Source: Flavobacteriales bacterium 34_180_T64
GTDB taxonomy: Bacteria; Bacteroidota; Bacteroidia; Flavobacteriales; Flavobacteriaceae
Length of the DNA: 64,000 bases
Assembly (NCBI GenBank): GCA_002162765.1
Contig: MAAR01000004.1
Location: 186,001 to 250,000 of the forward strand
Direction: 5' to 3'
A model generated the notes under the pieces. That model was not told the DNA's origin, ran no database searches, and worked only from the letters and a program-made list of their open reading frames with translations. The position numbers and the translations under genes were made by a program. Below are positions 8,939 through 16,940 of this stretch, piece by piece (positions within the stretch are counted from its first letter, which is position 1; the number at the start of each line of letters is the position of its first letter).

Positions 8939-9595
8939 ATGAAAATCCTCATACCTGTATTAGCCATAGCTTTATTATTTAGCTGTCAAAATAGAGCACA
9001 AATCAGTTCAAAACAATTAGACGTTATTAAGGCGAATCCTACTGAAGTACTAATTCAAGATGGTTTAGCTCGCGCTTATTTTGCAAGTGGATGTTTTTGG
9101 TGTGTTGAAGCCATTTATGAAAGTATTAAAGGCGTAAAAGAATCAATTTCTGGATATTCAGGTGGATTTACAGATAATCCCACATACGAATTAAGTAACA
9201 CAGGTAAAACGGGGCATGCGGAAGCTGTGGAAATTATTTACGATCCCAAACTAGTGAGTTTTTCTACCTTAGTCGATGTGTATTTTGGCTCTCAAAATGT
9301 GACACAAGTCAATGGACAAGGGAATGACAGAGGCTCACAATATCGATCGATACTGTTTTATCAAAATGAAGAACAGAAACAAATCATTTTAGAAAAAAAA
9401 GCCGCCCTTTCTAAATCGCTAAATGTAGAAATTGCAGCAGAAGTCTACCCCTTTCAAAAATTTTGGATCGCTGAAGATTATCACCAAGATTATGAACGCT
9501 TACATCCTGACAACTCTTATATTAGAAATGTTTCAGTTCCTAGGCTAAAACGATTCCAAAAAAAGTTTCCAGAATTTCTAAAGGACGGACACTAA
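8939..9595 (+). CDS. msrA: Peptide-methionine (S)-S-oxide reductase, lipoprotein form
   Basis: 218 residues. A lipoprotein signal peptide ends in LLFSC (C16), so the enzyme is exported and lipid-anchored. The catalytic motif GCFWC has its nucleophile at C52. SGYSGG, GHAEAVEI and QYRSILFY are further MsrA signatures. It reduces the S epimer of methionine sulfoxide in proteins, here in the periplasm or on the cell surface. The ATG at 8939 gives the proper signal peptide; a TTG 13 codons upstream would only lengthen it. It overlaps the convergent methyltransferase gene by 4 bases. Confidence 0.93.
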   Translation: MKILIPVLAIALLFSCQNRAQISSKQLDVIKANPTEVLIQDGLARAYFASGCFWCVEAIYESIKGVKESISGYSGGFTDNPTYELSNTGKTGHAEAVEIIYDPKLVSFSTLVDVYFGSQNVTQVNGQGNDRGSQYRSILFYQNEEQKQIILEKKAALSKSLNVEIAAEVYPFQKFWIAEDYHQDYERLHPDNSYIRNVSVPRLKRFQKKFPEFLKDGH

Positions 9596-10392
9596 ATTTT
9601 TGTAGCCTTAATTTCAAAAATTAATGGATACAATTTATCTTTTGTAACATACATACCTGATTTCGTTTTTTCTAAATTAGGAAGTACATCATATGGACAT
9701 TCATCATACTCCCTTAAATAATCTATATGTAAACCCGCTTCAGTTAAAGCTGATACTATTTCTCCAATCCCATGATTCCATCCATATTCCTTACTCGTTA
9801 TTGAAGACATTAGATCAGCATAAGTGCCCTCATACTCTTCATAAATCGCATCGTCTTGCATATAGCCATATTTCATAATGGCCTTGTCATCTAAATAGTC
9901 AAACATCCATACAATAGGATGGAATTCTGCCATATAAAATGTCCCACCTTTCCTTAATCGCTCAGCAATAATACGTCCCCATGGCTTCAAGTCTGGTAAC
10001 CACCCAATAACACCATAACTTGTAAATACAATATCAAATGATTCTGAAATGTAATTCGAAGTTTCTAGCACATTGCAGCATTCAAAACGCGCATCCAATT
10101 GTAATTCTTTATTTATTTTTTGAGCCAGTTTAATCCCTTCATCGCTTATATCCACTCCAACACATTTTGCTCCTAACCTACTCCAACTTAATGTGTCCTG
10201 ACCAAAATGACATTGTAAATGCAATAATGATTTTCCATTTACATCACCTAATGCATTGATTTCATAAGACATTAGTGACGAATTACCAGCCATAAAGGCT
10301 TTCATATCATACATTTCACTATTAGCATGAACTTTCACCTTTTCATTCCAAGTCGCTTTATTTATATTAAAAAAATTGTCGCTTGTATCCAT
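9592..10392 (-). CDS. Class I SAM-dependent methyltransferase
   Basis: 266 residues. The SAM-binding motif I is LLHLQCHFGQDTLSW, a variant of the glycine-rich loop in which only one glycine is kept. It is followed by the acidic end of strand 2 in GVDISDEGIKLA and motif IV FDIVFTSYGVIGWLPDL. The substrate cannot be told. Proteins with this LHLQCHFGQDT motif are common in Bacteroidetes and Firmicutes and are usually annotated only as class I methyltransferases. The gene stands alone, convergent with msrA and divergent from the next lipoprotein gene. Confidence 0.85.
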   Translation of the reverse strand: MDTSDNFFNINKATWNEKVKVHANSEMYDMKAFMAGNSSLMSYEINALGDVNGKSLLHLQCHFGQDTLSWSRLGAKCVGVDISDEGIKLAQKINKELQLDARFECCNVLETSNYISESFDIVFTSYGVIGWLPDLKPWGRIIAERLRKGGTFYMAEFHPIVWMFDYLDDKAIMKYGYMQDDAIYEEYEGTYADLMSSITSKEYGWNHGIGEIVSALTEAGLHIDYLREYDECPYDVLPNLEKTKSGMYVTKDKLYPLIFEIKATKI

Positions 10393-10438
10393 AAGTCTAA
10401 ATTGAATATCGAATATAAAACTTCTCTTTGAATGTTCC

Positions 10439-10446
10439 TATCTTTG
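10439..10446 (+). promoter_or_regulatory. Bacteroidetes -7 box
   Basis: TATCTTTG lies 14 bases before the ATG at 10461. It fixes the start of the lipoprotein gene, since an in-frame TTG at 10428 would precede the promoter. Confidence 0.55.
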
Positions 10447-10460
10447 AAAAAATTCCAATA

Positions 10461-11129
10461 ATGAAAAATTATTTTCTAATACTTAGCATACTATTAATTT
10501 ATGCGTCTTGTCAAAAAAACAAAACAGTTATAAAAGAATCGAAAGTTTCAACTGTTGCGGAGCAAATTGCGAATGCGCATGGTTTATCACATTGGAATAA
10601 GGTCTCTCAAATAAAATTCACTTTTAATGTAGATCGCGATAGCAGTCATTATGAACGCTCTTGGAGTTGGAAACCCAAGACTAATGATGTGTCTTTAATC
10701 ACAAATACAGATACTATAAAATATAATAGAACCGATATAGATAGTATTTCTATAAATGCCGACAAAGCATTTATAAATGATAAATACTGGTTGCTCGTGC
10801 CTTTTCAACTGGTATGGGATGAGAGTACAACTATTACTGAACCTGTACAAACTGAGGCCCCAATTAGCAAAAAACTTTTAAATAAAATCACCTTGACTTA
10901 TTCTAACGAAGGCGGCTACACTCCTGGTGATGCCTATGATATTTATTATAGTGACGATTTTTTGATTCAAGAATGGGTGTTTAGAAAAGCGAATTCGAAA
11001 GATGCGACATTAACTAGCACCTTTGAAAATTACCAAACTTTTAATGGATTGAAAATAGCGCTTACGCATAAAAAACCTGAACGTAATTGGAATCTCAATT
11101 TTACAGATGTAATTGTTACGCAAGACTAA
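10461..11129 (+). CDS. Lipoprotein, DUF6503-like
   Basis: 222 residues. The signal peptide ends in a lipobox, IYASC. The mature part begins with IANAHGLSHWNKVSQIKFTF, has an RSWSWKPKTNDV segment and ends in a beta-rich stretch. The AHG...W...I.FTFN pattern followed by R-x-W-x-W resembles the flavobacterial DUF6503 family, which I recall only as uncharacterised lipoproteins. It is likely to sit on the outer membrane. The gene is monocistronic by its neighbours. The function is unknown. Confidence 0.65.
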   Translation: MKNYFLILSILLIYASCQKNKTVIKESKVSTVAEQIANAHGLSHWNKVSQIKFTFNVDRDSSHYERSWSWKPKTNDVSLITNTDTIKYNRTDIDSISINADKAFINDKYWLLVPFQLVWDESTTITEPVQTEAPISKKLLNKITLTYSNEGGYTPGDAYDIYYSDDFLIQEWVFRKANSKDATLTSTFENYQTFNGLKIALTHKKPERNWNLNFTDVIVTQD

Positions 11130-11138
11130 GATTGGCGT

Positions 11139-11558
11139 CTATCCTTTAAACTTTTCTTTGACATGCGTGCCATCGCAATAGGGTTTATTATCAGATAATC
11201 CACATCTACAAAACGCAGTAGTTTTGTTTTTCTTTTCTAGCGTTCCGTCCTTATGAGTTACGTTCAAAGTCCCATACACAAGTAAAGGACCGTTTTCCAT
11301 AACCTCAACTTTGGTTTCCATACTTTCAGAAGATTTATCGCCTTCTTCATTCATGAAAAAACTCAATGCTCCTGAAGGGCACTGTTTAACCTGATGAATC
11401 AATTTATCTGTTGCGGCAGCATCAACTTTAATCCAAGGGCGATCTTTAGGTTGAAAGACTTCAGGTAAACCTTTTGTGCAAAAAGCAGAATGAATACATT
11501 TTTCAGACTCCCAAACAATGGTGACCTCACCATTACTGTATTCTTTAATTTTTCCCAT
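11139..11558 (-). CDS. Iron-sulfur protein with Fer4_19 and CDGSH domains
   Basis: 139 residues in two parts. Residues about 10-70 match the divergent mono-cluster 4Fe-4S ferredoxin-like domain (C21, C27, C60 in KCIHSAFC and QCPSGAL). Residues about 95-135 are a CDGSH domain with ligands C117, C119, C128 and H132 (FCRCGLSDNKPYCDGTH), which binds a [2Fe-2S] cluster by three Cys and one His. This combination is a known small family. It is probably a cytosolic electron carrier or redox sensor; the partner is unknown. It lies between a lipoprotein gene (convergent) and the kynureninase promoter (divergent). Confidence 0.9.
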   Translation of the reverse strand: MGKIKEYSNGEVTIVWESEKCIHSAFCTKGLPEVFQPKDRPWIKVDAAATDKLIHQVKQCPSGALSFFMNEEGDKSSESMETKVEVMENGPLLVYGTLNVTHKDGTLEKKNKTTAFCRCGLSDNKPYCDGTHVKEKFKG

Positions 11559-11643
11559 ACCCTTATTAGATTTTATTAAATATACAAAAAACTTTGTTCG
11601 ATTTATCTCGCCTATAGGTGTTCATTCCTTCATATTTAATTCT

Positions 11644-11651
11644 TATTTTTG
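11644..11651 (+). promoter_or_regulatory. Bacteroidetes -7 box for the kynurenine cluster
   Basis: TATTTTTG matches TAnnTTTG and lies 23 bases before the proposed TTG start of kynU at 11675. It would drive kynU-kmo and perhaps the genes beyond. An upstream in-frame ATG at 11618 precedes the box and is therefore unlikely to be the start. Confidence 0.5.
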
Positions 11652-11674
11652 TTGGAAACCTAAAAACAAAGCCG

Positions 11675-12946
11675 TTGTCCAACTATAAATCAGGTCTAGA
11701 TTATGCCAAATCACAAGACCAAAACGACGAATTAGCACCGTATAGAGATCAATTTCATATTCCGAAAGATAAAGATGGAAATGAATGGATTTACATGACA
11801 GGAAATTCCTTAGGCTTACAACCTAAATCAACAAAATCCTATATCAATCAAGAGCTTGAAGATTGGGCAAATCTAGGAGTAGAAGGACATACTGAAGCAA
11901 AAAACCCGTGGCTACCATATCATGAATTCTTAACTGAAAGTATGGCGAAAGTTGTGGGAGCCAAACCTATTGAAGTGATTGTAATGAATACCTTGACGGC
12001 TAATTTGCATTTCATGATGGTGTCATTTTATCAACCTACAAAATCACGTTATAAAATAGTTATTGAAGCGGATGCATTCCCTTCAGATAAATATGCGGTA
12101 GAATCCCAGTTACGTCATCATGGTTACGATGATAAAGACGGATTGATCCTTTGGAAAGCAAGAGCAGGTGAAGAGTTAGCCAGATATGAAGATTTAGAAG
12201 CTATTATGGAATCTCAAGGTGATGAAATTGCCTTGATTATGATAGGAGGTGTTAATTATTACACTGGACAATATTTTGATTTAAAACGTATTACGGAACT
12301 TGGACATAAACATGGCTGTATAGTAGGTTTCGATTGTGCCCATGGCGCTGGAAATGTTGAATTAAATTTACATGATTCTGGAGCTGATTTTGCAGTTTGG
12401 TGCACCTACAAATATTTAAATTCTGGCCCTGGAAGTTTAGCTGGTTGCTTTGTTCATGAACGTCATGCTCATAACAAAGACCTAAACAGATTTACAGGTT
12501 GGTGGAGTCACAATAAGCAAACACGTTTCAATATGAGGCATGAATTTGACGTCTTACCTGGAGCTGAAGGATGGCAATTGAGCAATCCTCCAATTTTGTC
12601 TATGGCTGCTATAAAAGCTTCATTAGATATCTTCAACGAAGTGGGTATGAAAAAATTAAACGAAAAATCTAGAAGTCTAACAGGCTATTTTGAGTTTCTT
12701 TTAAAGCAATTGGGTGAAGATGTCATAAAAATAATAACACCAATCGATCCAAATGAAAGAGGGTGTCAACTCTCTATTCAGGTTTTAAATGCGGATAAAA
12801 TCTTACATGACAAACTCACTGAGGCTGGAGTTATAAGTGATTGGCGTGAACCTGATGTAATTCGGTGTGCTCCAGTCCCGCTTTATAATACATATCAGGA
12901 TGTATATCATATGGTTGAAAAATTGAAAGTTATTTTGAATGGATAA
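11675..12946 (+). CDS. kynU: Kynureninase
   Basis: PLP-dependent hydrolase that cleaves kynurenine or 3-hydroxykynurenine to (3-hydroxy)anthranilate and alanine. With the TTG start the protein is 423 residues and begins SNYKSGLDYA, the usual start and length for the family. Signature segments are MTGNSLGLQPKS, GFDCAHGAGN and the PLP lysine K246 in TYKYLNSGPGS. The alternative ATG 19 codons upstream would add a hydrophobic extension encoded over the promoter box. The gene overlaps kmo by 8 bases, so the two are coupled. Both together turn kynurenine into 3-hydroxyanthranilate. Confidence 0.95.
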   Translation: MSNYKSGLDYAKSQDQNDELAPYRDQFHIPKDKDGNEWIYMTGNSLGLQPKSTKSYINQELEDWANLGVEGHTEAKNPWLPYHEFLTESMAKVVGAKPIEVIVMNTLTANLHFMMVSFYQPTKSRYKIVIEADAFPSDKYAVESQLRHHGYDDKDGLILWKARAGEELARYEDLEAIMESQGDEIALIMIGGVNYYTGQYFDLKRITELGHKHGCIVGFDCAHGAGNVELNLHDSGADFAVWCTYKYLNSGPGSLAGCFVHERHAHNKDLNRFTGWWSHNKQTRFNMRHEFDVLPGAEGWQLSNPPILSMAAIKASLDIFNEVGMKKLNEKSRSLTGYFEFLLKQLGEDVIKIITPIDPNERGCQLSIQVLNADKILHDKLTEAGVISDWREPDVIRCAPVPLYNTYQDVYHMVEKLKVILNG

Positions 12947-14336
12947 ACAACAAAACATACTCATTATTGGAGCTGGACTTTGTGGCTCATTACTCGCATT
13001 ACGACTCGGACAACGTGGTTATAACGTAACCGTTATGGAAATGCGACCCGATTTAAGAAAAGTTGATATTAGTGCTGGACGCTCAATCAATCTAGCCTTT
13101 TCTGATCGTGGAAACAAAGCGATGAAACTTGTAGGTATAGAAGAAAAAGTCAATGCACTTTGCATTCCTATGAATGGACGGATGCTACATGATAAGGAAG
13201 GAAATACAATGCTATCAAATTACAGCGGAAGAGATCATGAATATATAAATTCAATTTCTCGAGGTGGTCTTAATGCTTTACTTCTTGATGAAGCCGAAAA
13301 GCATGAAAACGTAAAGATCTTTTTTAACAGAAAATGTAAATCTGTAAATTTCGATAAAACCGCAGCGCTTTTTAAAGACTACACGACCAATACTGAGTTT
13401 AAAGAAGATGCTGATGTCATTTTCGCTACAGATGGTGCAGGCTCAGCTATGCGAAACAGTTATTATTTAGGTAAAAAATTCTTATTTAGTTTTTCACAGG
13501 ACTATTTAACTCACGGCTATAAAGAATTGAGCATCCTTCCAACTGAAACAGGAGATTATAAAACCTATAAAAATGCATTGCATATATGGCCAAGAGGTGA
13601 TTTTATGCTAATTGCATTACCAAATTTAGATGGAAGTTTTACGGTCACATTATTCCTTAGTTTTAAGGAAGGTAAATACAATTTTAATAATTTAACAACA
13701 CCCGAAATCGTAACAGAATTTTTTCAAGAAGAATTTCAAGATGCGCTTGCATTAATGCCAAACTTAGTGAATGATTTCTTTGAAAACCCTACTGCCGCAT
13801 TAGGAACGGTTAAATGTTCTCCTTGGCACTATCAAGGAAATACACTATTAATGGGAGATGCAGCGCATGCCATTGTGCCTTTTTATGGTCAAGGTATGAA
13901 TGCATCATTTGAAGATGTTGTAGAATTTGATGCTGTACTAGATCAGCATGATGGAGATTGGGAAACTGTTTTCAAGGTATATGAAGCTACGCGTAAAAAA
14001 GATACAGACGCTATTGCAGATTTAGCAATTGATAATTTCCATGAAATGAAAAATCATGTGGCGAATCCTATATTCCAAGAAAAGCGTAAATTAGAAATGG
14101 CGTTAGAAAAGAACTTTCCTAACGAATATTCTTCAAAATATTCATTAGTGACCTTTAATGAAACTATTGGTTATCGTGAAGCTATGCTGAGAGGACGCGC
14201 ACAAGACAAAGCCATTTTAAATCTATTGGCTGAAAATGCATTAAATTTAGCTGGTGATTTGAAATCAATTCTAGATAAGGTAAAAAAAGAAACTGAAGCA
14301 ATTCTTGAAGATGATAGAATTGCTGGATTAAAATAA
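12939..14336 (+). CDS. kmo: Kynurenine 3-monooxygenase
   Basis: FAD- and NADPH-dependent aromatic hydroxylase, 465 residues. The FAD-binding Rossmann motif is IIGAGLCGSLLALRL. The second FAD motif is GDAAHAIVPFYGQGMNASFED, and the middle DVIFATDGAGSAMR is the DG motif of flavin hydroxylases. The C-terminal part includes the YSLVTF region typical of KMO. It converts kynurenine to 3-hydroxykynurenine, the substrate for the neighbouring KynU. The start overlaps the kynU stop by 8 bases. Eukaryotic KMO is bound to the mitochondrial membrane; here there is no clear C-terminal membrane helix. Confidence 0.95.
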   Translation: MDKQQNILIIGAGLCGSLLALRLGQRGYNVTVMEMRPDLRKVDISAGRSINLAFSDRGNKAMKLVGIEEKVNALCIPMNGRMLHDKEGNTMLSNYSGRDHEYINSISRGGLNALLLDEAEKHENVKIFFNRKCKSVNFDKTAALFKDYTTNTEFKEDADVIFATDGAGSAMRNSYYLGKKFLFSFSQDYLTHGYKELSILPTETGDYKTYKNALHIWPRGDFMLIALPNLDGSFTVTLFLSFKEGKYNFNNLTTPEIVTEFFQEEFQDALALMPNLVNDFFENPTAALGTVKCSPWHYQGNTLLMGDAAHAIVPFYGQGMNASFEDVVEFDAVLDQHDGDWETVFKVYEATRKKDTDAIADLAIDNFHEMKNHVANPIFQEKRKLEMALEKNFPNEYSSKYSLVTFNETIGYREAMLRGRAQDKAILNLLAENALNLAGDLKSILDKVKKETEAILEDDRIAGLK

Positions 14337-14339
14337 TTT

Positions 14340-14421
14340 GGGCGTTACATTGCCATGCAATGTCAGGCTTTCCGCTTTATCTTTTACTTTAGTAAAAGGA
14401 TATCGCGTCAATCCTTAACGC
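14340..14421 (+). repeat. Structured intergenic repeat, type 2, copy 1
   Basis: It starts GGGCGTTACATTGC and ends CAATCCTTAACGC, with internal hairpins CATTGC-CAT-GCAATG and CTTTTACT-TT-AGTAAAAG. It is related, in reverse orientation, to the element at 17740-17853: both share CAGGCTTT-CGCT-TATCTTTT, AAAAGGAT and TCAATCCTT. It starts only 3 bases after the kmo stop. Confidence 0.75.
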
Positions 14422-14431
14422 AAAAAGGAAT

Positions 14432-14517
14432 TGTCATTCCGCATGCCTGTACTGAGCGTAGTCGAAGTATGATGCGGAATCCAAAAAATAGATTCTGCGT
14501 CGTAGCGCAGAATGACA
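14432..14517 (+). repeat. Dispersed repeat with TGTCATT...AATGACA ends, copy 1
   Basis: It starts TGTCATTCCGCAT and ends GCGCAGAATGACA. Inside are ACTGAGCGTAGTCGAAGT, the flavobacterial interspersed-repeat core also seen in part at 16892-16915 and 39090-39112, and inverted GCGGAAT/ATTCCGC and TCTGCG/CGCAGA arms. It does not look coding. Confidence 0.7.
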
Positions 14518-14523
14518 AAAACA

Positions 14524-14619
14524 GGAACTTAGGAGGAACGAAGTGACGTGGTAATCTTTAAAATTGAAGCTCAATTAATGAGATTGCCTCAGCAAATTGA
14601 AATTCGCTTCGCAATGACA
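14524..14619 (+). repeat. Dispersed repeat with AATGACA end, copy 2
   Basis: It contains TAGGAGGAACGAAGTGACG, TGGTAATCT and GAGATTGCC, and ends CGCTTCGCAATGACA. The element at 34768-34851 follows the same order of blocks. The left TGTCATT end is missing or degenerate. It ends 15 bases before the RidA-type gene. Confidence 0.7.
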
Positions 14620-14634
14620 GTAAAAATTTAAATC

Positions 14635-15042
14635 ATGAGTGAAAACAAAAAAGTAACACCAAGAGGTGCTTATCCACACACCAAACGTGTTGGTGATTTT
14701 ATATTTGTATCAGGAACCAGTTCTCGTAGACCAGACAATACCATTGCTGGTGTAGATATTATTGATGAAATGGGAACGAAACATTTAAATATTGAAGTGC
14801 AAACACGCGAAGTCTTAAATAACATAGATTCTAATTTGCAAAAAATTGGAGCTTCAATAAAAGATGTTGTGGACGTCTCAACCTTTTTAGTGAATATGAA
14901 TGATTTTGCAGGATATAATAAAGCCTATGCAGAATTTTTTGACAAAGAGTCTGGACCAACAAGAACTACCGTTGCGGTGCATCAATTGCCACATCCAGAT
15001 TTAGTAGTGGAGATAAAGGTAGTCGCTTATAAAAAACAATAA
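14635..15042 (+). CDS. RidA-family protein, probable 2-aminomuconate deaminase
   Basis: 135 residues, Rid (YjgF/YER057c) fold. [13 protein letters not shown] carries the conserved arginine that binds the carboxylate of the substrate, and [11 protein letters not shown] is the family C-terminus. In bacteria with this pathway a Rid-family enzyme deaminates 2-aminomuconate to 4-oxalocrotonate. The position here, directly before the semialdehyde dehydrogenase gene with a TAATG overlap, supports that role over a general enamine deaminase. The family assignment is firm; the specific substrate is inferred from context. Confidence 0.85.
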   Translation: MSENKKVTPRGAYPHTKRVGDFIFVSGTSSRRPDNTIAGVDIIDEMGTKHLNIEVQTREVLNNIDSNLQKIGASIKDVVDVSTFLVNMNDFAGYNKAYAEFFDKESGPTRTTVAVHQLPHPDLVVEIKVVAYKKQ

Positions 15043-16481
15043 TGAACATTCAAAACTACATAAACGGAACATTTCACAATCCTTTACAAGATGAATGGAT
15101 AGACAATTACTGCCCGGCGAATGGAGAAGTATATAGTCAAATACCCAACTCCACTAAAGAAGACGTTGAGAATGCCTATATCGCAGCAAAATCTGCATTT
15201 CCTAGTTGGTCACAGACTCCTTTGGAAGAACGCAGTCGCATACTTATTAAAATTTCAGAATTATTAGAATCAAATTTACAACGGTTTGCAGAGGCTGAAA
15301 GCAAAGACAACGGCAAACCTATAAGTTTAGCAAAAGTCGTTGATATTCCTAGAGCAGCTAGTAATTTTCGCTTTTTTGGAAATGCCATTACACAATTTGC
15401 AAGTGAAAGCCATGAAAGTGTTGGTCAACAAGCCATTAATTACACCTTACGTCAACCCATTGGAGTTGTTGGATGTATTTCACCATGGAACCTTCCACTC
15501 TATTTATTTACATGGAAAATTGCGCCTGCCATTGCAGCAGGAAATTGTGTAGTCGCTAAACCAAGTGAAGTTACGCCAATGACAGCATATTTGCTAGGTG
15601 AAATCTGTACGGAAGCTGGCTTACCAAAAGGCGTATTAAATATTGTTCATGGATTAGGGAGTTCGACAGGTCAAGCCATCGTTGAACATTCTGACATAAA
15701 AGCCATCTCATTTACTGGTGGAACTACTACAGGAGCTCATATTGCAAGAGTAGCTGCTCCGATGTTCAAAAAACTATCCCTTGAATTAGGAGGCAAAAAT
15801 CCAAACATCATTTTTGCGGATTGTGATTATGATGATATGTTGGCAACAACAGTGCGTTCGTCTTTTGCCAATCAAGGTCAGATTTGTCTTTGTGGGAGTC
15901 GTATTTTTGTGGAAGCATCAATTTATGAAAAATTTAAAGCTGATTTTGTTTCAAAAGTAAAACAACTTAAAGTTGGGCATCCTTCTAATAATGATACCAA
16001 AATAGGCGCTCTAGTTTCAAAACCGCATCTGGAAAAAGTAATGGACTATATAAACATTGCTATAGATGAACAAGGCACCGTATTATGTGGCGGAAACAGA
16101 GTGACGGTTGAAGGTTATGAAAAAGGTTATTACTTAGAACCAACGGTTATAGAGGTTCCAACGGATGAATGTCGCGTCAATCAAGAAGAAATATTTGGAC
16201 CTGTTGTCACAATTATGCCTTTCAATACAGAAGACGAAGTCTTGCAAATGGCAAACAAAGTAAAATATGGTTTATCCGCAACATTGTGGACCAACAACTT
16301 AAACAGAACCATGAGAATGAGCCATCAGTTACAAGCTGGAATTGTTTGGGTTAATACTTGGATGATGCGTGATTTACGCACACCTTTTGGTGGTGTAAAA
16401 GCTTCTGGTGTTGGTCGTGAAGGTGGTTTTGAAGCGCTTCGCTTTTTTACCGAAGCAAAAAATGTATGTATAAAATATTAA
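15042..16481 (+). CDS. Aldehyde dehydrogenase, probable 2-aminomuconic semialdehyde dehydrogenase
   Basis: 479 residues, NAD-dependent ALDH superfamily. The general base is E248 in LSLELGGKNPNI and the nucleophile is C282 in NQGQICLCGS. SPWNLPLYLFTWKIAPA is the coenzyme-binding segment near the N terminus. The LELGGKN and NQGQICLC sequences are close to the 2-hydroxymuconic/2-aminomuconic semialdehyde dehydrogenase group. In this cluster it should oxidise the product of the ACMS decarboxylase to 2-aminomuconate, the substrate of the adjacent RidA protein. A repeat element lies right after the stop. Confidence 0.9.
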   Translation: MNIQNYINGTFHNPLQDEWIDNYCPANGEVYSQIPNSTKEDVENAYIAAKSAFPSWSQTPLEERSRILIKISELLESNLQRFAEAESKDNGKPISLAKVVDIPRAASNFRFFGNAITQFASESHESVGQQAINYTLRQPIGVVGCISPWNLPLYLFTWKIAPAIAAGNCVVAKPSEVTPMTAYLLGEICTEAGLPKGVLNIVHGLGSSTGQAIVEHSDIKAISFTGGTTTGAHIARVAAPMFKKLSLELGGKNPNIIFADCDYDDMLATTVRSSFANQGQICLCGSRIFVEASIYEKFKADFVSKVKQLKVGHPSNNDTKIGALVSKPHLEKVMDYINIAIDEQGTVLCGGNRVTVEGYEKGYYLEPTVIEVPTDECRVNQEEIFGPVVTIMPFNTEDEVLQMANKVKYGLSATLWTNNLNRTMRMSHQLQAGIVWVNTWMMRDLRTPFGGVKASGVGREGGFEALRFFTEAKNVCIKY

Positions 16482-16488
16482 ATCAAAA

Positions 16489-16915
16489 TGTCACCTCGAG
16501 CATTATCAAAATCAAAATATATTTTGATTGAAGATACGAACGCAGTTCTCGAGAGGTTTTCTTATGAAACTTTATTATGTTTACATATTGAAATGTTCTG
16601 ATGGCTTAACATATACAGGAATAACCAATGACATTTCTAGACGTTTAGAAGAACATCAAAAAGGATTAATTAATAATTGTTTTACATTTAAACGAAGACC
16701 TATAGAATTAATATTTCAGCAAGAATTTAATAATGTAGAACAAGCAATATATTTTGAAAAGAAAATTAAAAATTGGAGTGCAAAAAAGAAATATGCTTTA
16801 GCAAATGGAGAATTTGACATGTTGCAAATCCTATCTGAATGTAGAAATGCAACACATTCAAAATATAATCCTAATATAAAATAGGTCTCGCTTCTCGACT
16901 GCGCTCGAAATGACA
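16489..16915 (+). mobile_element. Candidate GIY-YIG element with inverted TGTCA/TGACA ends
   Basis: A 427-base unit between the ALDH and SDR genes. The left end reads TGTCACCTCGAGC (16489-16501). The right end reads GCTCGAAATGACA (16903-16915), an imperfect inverse of the left. The left arm also holds a perfect 20-base palindrome at 16510-16529 and then GCAGTTCTCGAGAGG. The right arm contains TTCTCGACTGCGCTCG, the inverse of the common dispersed-repeat core. The single gene inside encodes a GIY-YIG nuclease. The ends are of the same kind as the non-coding repeats at 14432, 34768 and 35849. No transposase is present; that this is a mobile unit is inference. Confidence 0.5.
16564..16884 (+). 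CDS. GIY-YIG nuclease family protein
   Basis: 106 residues, a stand-alone GIY-YIG domain of the UPF0213/SLX1-like type. The GIY part is YYVYILKCSDG, the YIG part is TYTGITND, the catalytic arginine is in ISRRLEEH, and the metal-binding glutamate is in IYFEKKIKNW. All core residues are intact. The ATG at 16564 is preferred over an in-frame TTG at 16528 that falls in a palindrome. The gene fills nearly the whole element between the two repeat ends, and has no role in the surrounding catabolic pathway. Its function is unknown; a homing- or REP-like role is discussed in the findings. Confidence 0.9.
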   Translation: MKLYYVYILKCSDGLTYTGITNDISRRLEEHQKGLINNCFTFKRRPIELIFQQEFNNVEQAIYFEKKIKNWSAKKKYALANGEFDMLQILSECRNATHSKYNPNIK

Positions 16916-16940
16916 GCTCGACTAAATAAACTATACAATT

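Noticed and set aside
14355-14546. Open frame of 63 codons with HACTERSRS-like text
   Set aside because: It lies in the repeat array between kmo and the RidA gene. Its text comes from the dispersed repeat core, and it has no conserved protein features.
16510-16529. Perfect palindrome after the ALDH gene as a terminator
   Set aside because: It is AT-rich and no T run follows. It belongs to the left arm of the GIY-YIG element.
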